15,924 bases of DNA from Bordetella parapertussis (GTDB taxonomy: Bacteria > Pseudomonadota > Gammaproteobacteria > Burkholderiales > Burkholderiaceae_B). A program made the translations under genes and the position numbers. Below, in pieces: positions 7,023-13,975 of the stretch (the stretch's first letter is position 1; each line of letters opens with the position of its first letter). The notes beneath the pieces were generated by a model. It saw only the letters and a list, made by a program, of their open reading frames with translations. It had not been told where the DNA came from and did not search any database. Where the stretch lies: the NCBI GenBank assembly GCA_943331855.1, contig CALQNE010000047.1, positions 1-15,924 on the forward strand, in the 5' to 3' direction.

Positions 7023-7976
7023 TTAAGTTTTTAAATTTCGACGCTCTCGCAACCAAATCATTGCCGAGCCAACAATACCCTGCGGCATAAAGAACATGCA
7101 CACAATCAAGATCCCGCCATAGACCGCACCCGCTAGAGCGTTGCTGATATCTGAGGCATACGAGGGTACAAACTGCAGAAACAACCCCGCCACCAACGCC
7201 CCCCAAACCGTGCCCAAGCCGCCCACCACGATGGCCGCCAGAAAACTGACCGATAGTAATAAATTAAACGAGTCTGGCGCAATAAACCCGATCGAAAAAT
7301 TAAAGATCGCACCACCAATGCCTGCGAACATCGAGCCAAGACCAAAGATCAGCACCTTATAGCCATTGACGTCGACACCCATCGACGAGGCGGCCAGTGG
7401 CGCCTGACGCACTGCTGTCAGGGCCCGCCCAGTACTGCCAGCAACAAAATTACGCGCTAAAAAGAAACAGACCGCCGTAAACATCAAGACCACGTAATAC
7501 ACCCACGCGTCTTGCGTCAGCCCCGACCAAACTGGAGGAGTCGGCCGATCAACTGACAAACCTGACATGCCATTGGTATAGGCCTTAAAGTGTTTGATCA
7601 CGGGTGATACCGATACGGCAAGCACCAATGTAATCAGCGCCAGATAGAGTCCCTTCAAACGTTGTGCTGGGAAACCCGCCAAGAACCCCACGACGAACGT
7701 CACCACTGCCGCAATTAGCACGGACACCACGTAGTGCACCTGTAGATGTGCCACGCTCAGGGCCGCGGTGTATGCACCCAACGCAAAGAAAGCGTTATGC
7801 CCTAACGAAATCTGACCGGCATAGCCAATAATCAAATTCAACCCGATCGCGGCGACCGCATAGGCCATCACACCTGTCAATTGAAACGTCAGATAACTTG
7901 GCGCAACAATGGGTGTCACAAGCAGTAAAGCCGTTAAGAACAATCCTAGTAACCAATGTTTTGTTGTCATCTTCAT
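7023..7976 (-). CDS. livM: HAAT-family ABC transporter permease, LivM-like
   Basis: The 317-residue inner-membrane permease has about eight to ten hydrophobic segments. LivM hallmarks are GYAGQISLGHNAFFALGAY (51-69), the cytoplasmic coupling stretch RALTAVRQAPLAASSMG (184-200) and GGLGTVWGALVAG (252-264). With LivH it forms the translocation channel of a branched-chain-amino-acid-type importer. Members of this family also carry urea, short amides, aromatic or hydroxy acids, so the symbol gives the family and not the substrate. The start overlaps the livH stop by 4 bases (ATGA); a second Met at residue 3 is an alternative start. The D-2-hydroxyacid dehydrogenase follows after 7 bases. Confidence 0.9.
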   Translation of the reverse strand: MKMTTKHWLLGLFLTALLLVTPIVAPSYLTFQLTGVMAYAVAAIGLNLIIGYAGQISLGHNAFFALGAYTAALSVAHLQVHYVVSVLIAAVVTFVVGFLAGFPAQRLKGLYLALITLVLAVSVSPVIKHFKAYTNGMSGLSVDRPTPPVWSGLTQDAWVYYVVLMFTAVCFFLARNFVAGSTGRALTAVRQAPLAASSMGVDVNGYKVLIFGLGSMFAGIGGAIFNFSIGFIAPDSFNLLLSVSFLAAIVVGGLGTVWGALVAGLFLQFVPSYASDISNALAGAVYGGILIVCMFFMPQGIVGSAMIWLRERRNLKT

Positions 7977-8854
7977 ACCCTCACCTGCACAGCTTTACCA
8001 AACAAGCCTTCAGGCTTCACGATGAGTACAGCAACAATCAAGAGCAAGGGCACAATGATCTGTAAGTCGGCACCCAAGGCAGGCAAATATGCGGTCGAGA
8101 ACGATTGCGACACACCAACGACAACGCCCCCGACGACTGCTCCCAGATAACTGCTCAGCCCGCCAACGACCGCCGCCGCAAAGGCATAGATAATGACATC
8201 GCCCATCATATTGGGATCAAGCGTCAAACGAGAGGCCACCAGAGCCCCCGAGACCGAACCCAACGCCGCGGCCATACCCCAGCCGAGCGTCATCATGGCG
8301 GTATAGGGGATCCCCACCAATTGCGCAGACTGGGCATTTGAAGCCGCTGCACGCAACGCCATCCCCAGGCGCGTTCGCTGGAACAACAGATATAACCCAG
8401 CAGAGATCCCCACAAGGACCACCACGAACGCAATTAACTCAGCCCCGATGCGCAAGGTACCCAGCGTCCAAGTATGGTCGGGCAGCGGGCTCGGCGAAGC
8501 TTTTTGCATAAAGCCCCAGATTGCACCCGTGGCGCTGTTATATGCAAGAAATAATCCAAGGGTGACGATGATGATGGTCATCTCGTCTTTATATTGGACC
8601 GGACGCACGATTAGCACATAGGTCACCGCGCCCATCACCAGAGACAAACCTAGCGAAATTAAAATTGCCCAACCAATCGGCAGACCAAACTCGGTCAATT
8701 GCCAAGTTAAGAACGCCGAAAAAGTTGCCATCTCGCCTTGAGCGAAATTCGCAATATTCGTGGTGCGATAAATCAACACGAGGGCCAGACCTAAGGAGGC
8801 ATAGATCGCCCCCGTTGCAAAGCCATTGAGTAGCTGCTGTAAAAAATAAATCAT
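7973..8854 (-). CDS. livH: HAAT-family ABC transporter permease, LivH-like
   Basis: The 293-residue inner-membrane permease matches LivH: an N-terminal helix with NGFATGAIYASLGLALVLIYR (10-30), NFAQGEMATFSAF (36-48) and the coupling region TRLGMALRAAASNAQSAQLVGI (161-182). Its C-terminal helices end in KPEGLFG (280-286). It pairs with LivM to form the membrane channel. Its ATG overlaps the livF stop as TGATG, and its own stop overlaps the livM start as ATGA. The four transporter genes are thus translationally coupled, as expected for fixed subunit stoichiometry. Confidence 0.9.
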   Translation of the reverse strand: MIYFLQQLLNGFATGAIYASLGLALVLIYRTTNIANFAQGEMATFSAFLTWQLTEFGLPIGWAILISLGLSLVMGAVTYVLIVRPVQYKDEMTIIIVTLGLFLAYNSATGAIWGFMQKASPSPLPDHTWTLGTLRIGAELIAFVVVLVGISAGLYLLFQRTRLGMALRAAASNAQSAQLVGIPYTAMMTLGWGMAAALGSVSGALVASRLTLDPNMMGDVIIYAFAAAVVGGLSSYLGAVVGGVVVGVSQSFSTAYLPALGADLQIIVPLLLIVAVLIVKPEGLFGKAVQVRV

Positions 8855-9567
8855 CAGGCTTCTCCGAGATAGGCCGCGCGCACGCCGTCATGAGAGGCGA
8901 TCTCTTGTGCCGGCCCTTGCAATGAGATGACACCCGACTCAAGCACGTAGGCATAGTCAGCAATCTGCAACGCAAGATTCGCGTTTTGCTCAACAATCAA
9001 CATGGTCGTGCGTAGCTCTTGATTCACGCGCGTTAAGGTGTCATACAAATCATTAATAATGACCGGTGCCAGGCCAAGCGAGGGTTCGTCAAGCAACAGC
9101 ACACGCGGACGCAACATCAGTGCACGACCGACCGCAAGCATTTGCTGCTCGCCACCACTGAGGCTACCGGCCTTCTGCTGATAACGCTCACGCAAGCGCG
9201 GAAACAAACCGTACATTTGTTCAATATCAGAGGCGATCTCGTTTTTATCCGTGCGTCTGAAGGCACCCACACGTAAGTTTTCTTCGACGGTCAGATCGGT
9301 GAAGGTACCACGCCCTTCGGCAGCATGTGCCACCCCTAGGCGAGCGATGCGGTCAGGACTCAGTCCACGCGTCTCTTGACCATCAAGCAAGACACTGCCT
9401 TCGCTTTTGATCAAGCCGCTGATCGCACGCAAGGTGGTTGTTTTGCCTGCACCGTTCGCGCCCAACAACACTGCAACGCTGCCCTCATCAACCGAGATTG
9501 AAATACCATGCAATACGCGCAAACGACCATAGCCTGCCGAAAAATCCTTGATGTCGAGTACTTTCAT
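8854..9567 (-). CDS. livF: HAAT-family ABC transporter ATPase, LivF-like
   Basis: The 237-residue ABC ATPase has Walker A GANGAGKT (36-43), signature LSGGE (136-140), Walker B LLLDE (157-161) and a switch region IVEQN (191-195). The usual H-loop His is Gln, which is normal for LivF. The glutamine-rich stretch after the signature (QQML) is also typical. It hydrolyses ATP at the cytoplasmic face together with LivG to drive import. The start overlaps the livG stop by 4 bases. All catalytic motifs are intact. Confidence 0.9.
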   Translation of the reverse strand: MKVLDIKDFSAGYGRLRVLHGISISVDEGSVAVLLGANGAGKTTTLRAISGLIKSEGSVLLDGQETRGLSPDRIARLGVAHAAEGRGTFTDLTVEENLRVGAFRRTDKNEIASDIEQMYGLFPRLRERYQQKAGSLSGGEQQMLAVGRALMLRPRVLLLDEPSLGLAPVIINDLYDTLTRVNQELRTTMLIVEQNANLALQIADYAYVLESGVISLQGPAQEIASHDGVRAAYLGEA

Positions 9568-10337
9568 CGCGGTTTACCTAAATAGGCTTCAACCACCCGC
9601 GGATTGACTTTAATCTCGGCTGGCTTGCCATCTGCAATTTTGTGTCCAAAATCGAGCACAACAATATTGTCTGAAATCTTCATCACCATGCCCATATGAT
9701 GTTCCACCAACAGCAACGTCAAATTAAATTCGTTGCGAATACGCACTAACGTGTCAGACAGTTCACCCACTTCTGAATGAGAAAGGCCGCCAGCAGGCTC
9801 ATCTAACATCAAAAATGTCGGGCGCATCGCAAGCGCACGCGCCAACTCTACTTTTTTTAGCGTCGGATAGGGCAAGTCATCGATACGCTGATCATGTAAA
9901 TCTGCCATGTTTAAACGCTCGAGCAACTCGTGTGCAAAACGACTGAGCGAAGCTTCTTCGGGTCGGCGCGAAATCGGTGAGAACGGTGCGGTCAGCAAAC
10001 GGCTGCGGCCATAATGATGACCGCCAAGCATGACGTTTTCGTGCACGGTCAACGAGGGCAACAACGCTAGATTTTGAAAAGTTCGAGCGATGCCCAGATT
10101 CGCAACGTCTTTGGCCTTGACGTTTGTGATATCACGCCCATCGAACATCACACGGCCTGCAGAGGGGCTATACAGCCTGCTAATGCAATTAAACAAACTC
10201 GTCTTACCTGCACCATTGGGCCCGATCAAACCACAGATCGACCCCTCATCGACAGTAAACGATAAGCCATTCAGCGCGACGATTCCACCAAACCGCAATG
10301 ACAACTCTGATACGGATAGTTTATGAACTGAACTCAT
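9564..10337 (-). CDS. livG: HAAT-family ABC transporter ATPase, LivG-like
   Basis: The 257-residue ABC ATPase has Walker A GPNGAGKT (39-46), the LivG-type RTFQN Q-loop (85-89), Walker B LMLDE (176-180) and H-loop VEHHM (211-215). The signature motif is degenerate: LPYPTLKK (155-162) where LivG proteins usually have LPYG or LSYG, so the central Gly is Pro. LivF supplies a full LSGGE signature, so one of the two ATP sites in the heterodimer could be weakened. The gene is preceded by a 54-base gap with a GC-rich hairpin and a GGGA ribosome-binding site. It begins the tightly overlapped livG-livF-livH-livM set. Confidence 0.9.
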   Translation of the reverse strand: MSSVHKLSVSELSLRFGGIVALNGLSFTVDEGSICGLIGPNGAGKTSLFNCISRLYSPSAGRVMFDGRDITNVKAKDVANLGIARTFQNLALLPSLTVHENVMLGGHHYGRSRLLTAPFSPISRRPEEASLSRFAHELLERLNMADLHDQRIDDLPYPTLKKVELARALAMRPTFLMLDEPAGGLSHSEVGELSDTLVRIRNEFNLTLLLVEHHMGMVMKISDNIVVLDFGHKIADGKPAEIKVNPRVVEAYLGKPR

Positions 10338-10354
10338 CTAGGTTCCCAAGAAAG

Positions 10355-10376
10355 TCCGCTCTCTAACGAGAGCGGA
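10355..10376 (-). terminator. GC-rich intercistronic hairpin before livG (weak terminator or processing site)
   Basis: A perfect 9-bp stem (10355-10363 with 10368-10376) with a 4-base loop lies between the oxidoreductase stop and livG. Six of nine pairs are G-C. Read leftward, the stem is followed by CTTTCTTGGG, only a poor U tract, so it is more likely a partial terminator, pause or RNA-stability element than a full stop. It does not cover the livG start codon. Confidence 0.4.
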
Positions 10377-10391
10377 TAAATCGGACAAGGC

Positions 10392-11285
10392 TTATTTCAG
10401 TCCAGCCGCTTCACGAATCCCCTTGGTGATAATCGTCATATCTGCACCTGGATTGGCTTTCACAGCTGCGGCCCACAACGCGGCATTGGCCTGGCACAGC
10501 ACCGTTTGCACACCCGTTGACTCAATGAGCGACATCGCGATGCCTACGTCTTTATTCATCAGCTGCATGGCGAAGCCAAAGTTCCAGGACTTGGGCAACA
10601 CGGCACGCGGCCACGCGTGGGCAGTCATGAAACTGCCACCACTTGAGGCATCGATCACTTGATGCATGACCTCAGGATCGAGACCGAACTTTTCGCCTGC
10701 TGCGAAAATCTCGGAGGTCGCTACCAAAATCGTCGCGCCCAGCAGGTTATTCAAGGCTTTGACAGCATGCCCCGACCCCACGGGGCCCACATGTACAACT
10801 TTTGTACCCATGCGATTCAGCAAAGGTAGTGCACGTGCAAAATCTGCGGCTTCACCACCGGCCATGATCGCGAGCTTGCCTGATTCTGCACCCCCGATCC
10901 CACCTGAAACAGGTGCATCAATAAAAGTAATCCCATGCTGCTTAGAAATCTTGGCGTTCTCAATGGTATTTGCAGGTGTCGATGAACTCATGTCGATCAC
11001 CATCGCACCAGGCTTTAAGGTCTTGAGCAATTCATTACGCAACACCTTGTCAACAATCGGGCTGTCAGGCAACATCAAAATCACGACTTCAACGTCAGCC
11101 ATCGCGGCAATGCTCGCCACCGCTTTTCCACCCGCGGCCTGGGCGGCCTGCTCACGACGCGCAACGTCTAGATCAAACACTTGCACATCGGCAAACCCTT
11201 TTAAATGACCGACCATCCGACCACCCATTGCACCCAAACCAACAAACCCCACCTTTACCCCTGCACCCGCCGTGTTTTGAACCAT
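10392..11285 (-). CDS. NAD(P)-dependent oxidoreductase, beta-hydroxyacid dehydrogenase family
   Basis: The 297-residue protein belongs to the family of 3-hydroxyisobutyrate dehydrogenase and tartronate-semialdehyde reductase. It has GLGAMG (16-21) in the N-terminal Rossmann domain, the substrate-binding DAPVSGG (123-129), the catalytic Lys176 in GHAVKALNN (172-180) and the Lys245-Asp246 pair in MNKDVG. The C-terminal helical domain lacks the MmsB-type pattern around NPCPG seen in the paralogue at 12837-13727, so the two enzymes should differ in substrate. The family oxidises beta-hydroxyacids or reduces the matching semialdehydes; this member's substrate cannot be assigned. It lies between the binding-protein gene and livG on the same strand, with a terminator-like hairpin just upstream, and appears to be part of the transporter operon. 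Confidence 0.87.
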   Translation of the reverse strand: MVQNTAGAGVKVGFVGLGAMGGRMVGHLKGFADVQVFDLDVARREQAAQAAGGKAVASIAAMADVEVVILMLPDSPIVDKVLRNELLKTLKPGAMVIDMSSSTPANTIENAKISKQHGITFIDAPVSGGIGGAESGKLAIMAGGEAADFARALPLLNRMGTKVVHVGPVGSGHAVKALNNLLGATILVATSEIFAAGEKFGLDPEVMHQVIDASSGGSFMTAHAWPRAVLPKSWNFGFAMQLMNKDVGIAMSLIESTGVQTVLCQANAALWAAAVKANPGADMTIITKGIREAAGLK

Positions 11286-11307
11286 GATTGTCTCGTTATA
11301 TGTTTTT

Positions 11308-11339
11308 AAAAAATCAGACGCCCTTCACAAGGCGCCTGA
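11308..11339 (-). terminator. Intrinsic terminator/attenuator after the binding-protein gene
   Basis: Read leftward, a 9-bp stem (11339-11331 with 11322-11314, 8-base loop, one G-U wobble in RNA) is followed at once by six T (11313-11308). This is the best intrinsic terminator in the window for a protein-coding transcript. It sits 37 bases after the binding-protein stop and ends just 22 bases before the next start codon. Partial read-through would give much more binding protein than membrane components, a common arrangement for ABC importers. Confidence 0.75.
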
Positions 11340-11376
11340 GGTCGTACGTATCAACTGATCAAGTCAAACATGTGCC

Positions 11377-12630
11377 TTAAGGTGCGGGTGTTTTACCTTC
11401 GTAATTGATCACGCCACCAATCGGTACATATTTAACGCCATCATATTTACCCATCTGGACAGATTCGATCGGATAACCGTCGGCTGAACCGCTGGTATTG
11501 AGCGTGATCCCTTCGAGCAACAAGGGCGCTGTCACACCTTTCATGTTACGTGCAGCATCCATAAATGCCTCGCGTGTCGGTGTTTTTGTATTTTCAAGCA
11601 CGCTCTTAACTGCATGACAAATAAACCAGCCTGCCGCAGCGTTTTGATCCGCAGGGTTCAGACCGCTTTCATACTTCTTGAGCTTGTCGACATACAACTT
11701 CATATCTGCATCATTTGCATAGGCAGGATTGGCCTGATCCTTGAGCCATAAGCCGGTCAAGACGCCGGTAGAAGCCGCGGCACCTGCAGGTTGCAATGCG
11801 CCACCGATACTAGAGCCCACACCCCAAATAATATGTGCGGGTTTCCAGTTAATCGTTTGCATACGCTTTAACGCCTGCACGACAAATTTGGGCGTCGTCG
11901 CATCAACAAACACATCAGCACCAGAAGCGGCGATCCGATCGATCTTGGCGTCGATGGTGGGCTCGCTGTAAGAGTGCTCTTCATGAATCACCACATTCAA
12001 ACCCAACTCTTTTGCAGCCTTCATAAAGCCGGTTGCAAAGAAGGGACCCCCGCTATCGTCATTAAATAGGGCGACCTTTGCCTTAGGATAATTTTCTTTG
12101 ATATACGCTGCATACAGGGCAGCCTCGGTGTTATAGGCCAGCAACGCTAACATCGTGTACGGAAATTTTTCGACCTCTGGCTTCGAACCAAACATCGGCC
12201 CACCGGTATACAAAAATACCTGTGGCACTTTTTCTGTGTTGTAGAACGGACGCGCGCCAAGGTTAGCGCCGGTACCAACGTTGCCCGAAATACCAAACAC
12301 TTTGTCTTGCGTAATCAGACGACGCGCGTTTTGCAAAGCACGAGCAGGTTCCATGGCATCGTCATACATCATCAACTTGAGTTTGCGCGTTTTACCATCG
12401 CCCATTTTGAAGCCACCAAGCTCATTGTTGACGTATTCAAAACACGCCTTTTGAGCTCGGCCAATCGCACCATATCCGGCATTTGGACCTGATAAAGGTG
12501 TCGAGTTTCCCCAGATAATTTCTGTGTCGGTGATGCCGACTTCTGCTTGACCCGCAAAGCCTACAGACACGAGTGCGGCGGCGAGTGCCGCTTTAACAAA
12601 GTGCAAGGTCGAACGCTTTTGATGCAACAT
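11377..12630 (-). CDS. Periplasmic substrate-binding protein of the HAAT-type ABC importer
   Basis: The 417-residue protein has a Sec signal peptide with hydrophobic core at about residues 11-26 and likely cleavage after Ala29 (GQA/E). The mature protein starts with VGITDTEIIWGNSTPLSG, the typical opening of LivK-like type-I binding proteins. Further family features are ARALQNARRLITQDKVFGISG and the hinge region around YTMLALLAYNTEAALYAAYI. It should capture the solute in the periplasm and deliver it to LivHM. Many members with this opening bind compounds other than leucine, so no substrate is claimed. The ribosome-binding site GGGAGA (12642-12637) is strong. It appears to be the first gene of the transporter operon and is followed by an intrinsic terminator. 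Confidence 0.88.
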   Translation of the reverse strand: MLHQKRSTLHFVKAALAAALVSVGFAGQAEVGITDTEIIWGNSTPLSGPNAGYGAIGRAQKACFEYVNNELGGFKMGDGKTRKLKLMMYDDAMEPARALQNARRLITQDKVFGISGNVGTGANLGARPFYNTEKVPQVFLYTGGPMFGSKPEVEKFPYTMLALLAYNTEAALYAAYIKENYPKAKVALFNDDSGGPFFATGFMKAAKELGLNVVIHEEHSYSEPTIDAKIDRIAASGADVFVDATTPKFVVQALKRMQTINWKPAHIIWGVGSSIGGALQPAGAAASTGVLTGLWLKDQANPAYANDADMKLYVDKLKKYESGLNPADQNAAAGWFICHAVKSVLENTKTPTREAFMDAARNMKGVTAPLLLEGITLNTSGSADGYPIESVQMGKYDGVKYVPIGGVINYEGKTPAP

Positions 12631-12754
12631 GGTTTGTCTCCCAGAGTTGTGATTATTTTTTATGCCTTAGATCGTCTTTTTTGCCAGAGAAATCGACTGA
12701 CACCGCAATCTGTATGCAAGTACTGTAAGCCTATTTTGCCGCGAGTGTTTTGTT

Positions 12755-12783
12755 ATTATCGTTTTCCCTAGGTTTTAGATAAA
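12755..12783 (-). promoter_or_regulatory. Candidate sigma-70 promoter for the binding-protein operon
   Basis: On the minus strand, GATAAT (12760-12755) is a 5/6 match to the -10 box. It has a poor -35 candidate, TTTATC (12783-12778), 17 bases upstream. The next start codon is about 125 bases downstream, leaving a long leader. A short direct repeat of CTGTA (13 bases apart, around 12710-12727 on the plus strand) lies in that leader and could be an operator half-site pair, but this is weak. Without the -10 match I would not call it. Confidence 0.3.
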
Positions 12784-12795
12784 ACAAGTTTTACA

Positions 12796-12830
12796 CATCG
12801 GCCGCGCCTGAAATGCGAACTCGGCCGATG
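12796..12830 (-). terminator. Hairpin after mmsB
   Basis: A perfect 9-bp GC-rich inverted repeat (12796-12804 with 12822-12830, 17-base loop) begins 7 bases after the mmsB stop. Read leftward it is followed by a mixed A/T stretch with a T4 run at about 12784-12781, not a clean U tract. It probably terminates mmsB transcription at least partly and separates it from the transporter operon. Confidence 0.45.
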
Positions 12831-12836
12831 GACTAA

Positions 12837-13727
12837 CTATTTCTTACCTAAAGTCTCGTAAATACTGCCGTAATCAAGCTTTCCATGCCCCAGCTTGCTA
12901 TGCATGTCGTAGAGGTTTCGCGCCAACCCACCAAGCGGCACACTGCATTTGGTCGCTAAAGAGTTCTCAACCGCCAAGCCTAAGTCTTTGAGCATCAGAT
13001 CGACACCGAATCCGCCTGCATAGCCATTTGAAGCGGCCGACTCTGGCATGACGCCCGGGCACGGATTGCACGAATTCAAGACCCAGTTGTTGCCCGAGCT
13101 TTTTGACATGATTTCGGACAAAACGGCGGGATCTAATCCATTCGCAATCCCTAAGCGCAGCGCCTCAGCCGTACCAATCATCGTGATACCCAAGAGCATG
13201 TTGTTACAAACCTTGACGGTCTGCCCGCTACCATGCGCACCGGCGTGATACAGCGCCTTACCCATCTTTTGCAGATAGGGCTGTGCGGCTGCAAAACCTT
13301 GTTCAGTGCCACCCACCATAAAGGTCAACGTACCAGCTTTAGCGCCAAACGGGCCGCCTGAGACCGGTGCATCAATCATCTCTAAGCCCTTGGCAGCAGC
13401 AGCCGCACCGAGCTCTTTCGCAACCTGTGGTGCAATCGTTGAAGAGTCGATCAGCAACGTGCCCTTTTGTGCAAGCGCCAGTACGCCTTGCTCACCCAAA
13501 TACACACTCTGCACATGCTGACTGGCGGGCAACATACTCACCACCGCTTTGGCCCCTTTTACTGCCTGCGCAAAGTCGATCCCTTTTGCGCCACCCGCAG
13601 CGACCAGAGCGTCAACGTTGGCCGCAGCCAAGTCAAAACCAATAACCGAAAAACCTCCGCGCAAAAGGTTAAGCGCCATCGGCATGCCCATATTGCCTAA
13701 ACCGATAAAGACGACTTCTGGTGCCAT
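12837..13727 (-). CDS. mmsB: 3-hydroxyisobutyrate dehydrogenase
   Basis: The 296-residue enzyme has GLGNMG (9-14), LLIDSSTI (91-98), DAPVSGG (119-125) and the catalytic Lys172 in QTVKVCNNM. Its C-terminal region is of MmsB type: WVLNSCNPCPGVMPESAAS (215-233), YAGGF (236-240) and LMLKDLGLA (244-252) with Lys247-Asp248. 3-hydroxyisobutyrate dehydrogenase oxidises (S)-3-hydroxyisobutyrate to methylmalonate semialdehyde with NAD+ in valine breakdown. The ATG at 13727 is chosen over an in-frame upstream ATG at 13823: it has a strong GGAGAA site and the family normally starts a few residues before the Rossmann loop. The longer version would also run through the probable promoter. The other valine-pathway genes (mmsA, acyl-CoA dehydrogenase, hydratases) are not in the window, so the role rests on sequence pattern. 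Confidence 0.85.
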   Translation of the reverse strand: MAPEVVFIGLGNMGMPMALNLLRGGFSVIGFDLAAANVDALVAAGGAKGIDFAQAVKGAKAVVSMLPASQHVQSVYLGEQGVLALAQKGTLLIDSSTIAPQVAKELGAAAAAKGLEMIDAPVSGGPFGAKAGTLTFMVGGTEQGFAAAQPYLQKMGKALYHAGAHGSGQTVKVCNNMLLGITMIGTAEALRLGIANGLDPAVLSEIMSKSSGNNWVLNSCNPCPGVMPESAASNGYAGGFGVDLMLKDLGLAVENSLATKCSVPLGGLARNLYDMHSKLGHGKLDYGSIYETLGKK

Positions 13728-13731
13728 GAAA

Positions 13732-13737
13732 TTCTCC
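13732..13737 (-). promoter_or_regulatory. Ribosome-binding site deciding the mmsB start
   Basis: GGAGAA on the minus strand lies 4 bases (from the GGAG core, 6 bases) before the ATG at 13727. It supports this start over the upstream in-frame ATG at 13823, which would add 32 residues with no family resemblance. Confidence 0.7.
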
Positions 13738-13787
13738 GAAATAAGGTTTTGAGAGACAGGAAGGACGCAAACAAATGCATATGCTCG

Positions 13788-13816
13788 ATTATCACACCGA
13801 ACCTCAACGGCCACAA
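13788..13816 (-). promoter_or_regulatory. Probable sigma-70 promoter of mmsB
   Basis: On the minus strand there is an extended -10 (TGT then GATAAT at 13793-13788, 5/6 match). It has TTGTGG (13816-13811) as -35 with exactly 17 bases between. The -35 lies in the T-rich tail of the tRNA-Pro terminator, so one short stretch serves both. Transcription should start near 13781, giving a leader of about 54 bases before mmsB. Confidence 0.5.
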
Positions 13817-13853
13817 AAAACAAAAGGCTAATTTCAATTAAGAAATTAGCCTT
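13815..13853 (-). terminator. Intrinsic terminator of tRNA-Pro
   Basis: A perfect 12-bp stem (13824-13835 with 13842-13853) with a 6-base loop lies 10 bases after the tRNA 3' end. Read leftward it is followed by TTGTTTTTT (13823-13815). This is a standard strong intrinsic terminator for the tRNA transcript and perhaps for read-through from the pst genes. Confidence 0.8.
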
Positions 13854-13862
13854 CTGAAATAC

Positions 13863-13939
13863 TGGTCGGGGCGGTGGGATTCGAACTCACGACCCTCTGC
13901 TCCCAAAGCAGATGCGCTACCAGGCTGCGCTACGCCCCG
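13863..13939 (-). tRNA. tRNA-Pro, anticodon UGG
   Basis: The minus strand gives a 77-base tRNA with acceptor stem CGGGGCG/CGCCCCG, discriminator A and an encoded CCA end (plus-strand TGGT at 13863-13866). The anticodon stem-loop is CTGCT-TTGGGAG-CAG-like with TGG in the loop. The T loop GTTCGAATC and D-arm TAGCGCAGCCTGGTAGCGCA are intact. Overall it closely resembles E. coli tRNA-Pro (UGG), which reads CCN codons by wobble. It lies 36 bases after pstB on the same strand and is followed by its own terminator. No mobile element or repeated tRNA end was seen next to it. Confidence 0.96.
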
Positions 13940-13975
13940 AAAGATGAGCAGTGTAACAGAATTCAGTGGTCCAAA

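Noticed and set aside
10666..11208. 180-residue open frame on the plus strand
   Set aside because: It is wholly antisense to the beta-hydroxyacid dehydrogenase gene, has no ribosome-binding site and no recognisable domain.
13728..13823. Longer mmsB start at 13823
   Set aside because: It would translate through the probable promoter; the GGAGAA site and family length favour 13727.
13863..13939. tRNA-Pro as an integration site for a genomic island
   Set aside because: No integrase gene and no repeated tRNA 3' end were seen; flanks are ordinary metabolic genes.
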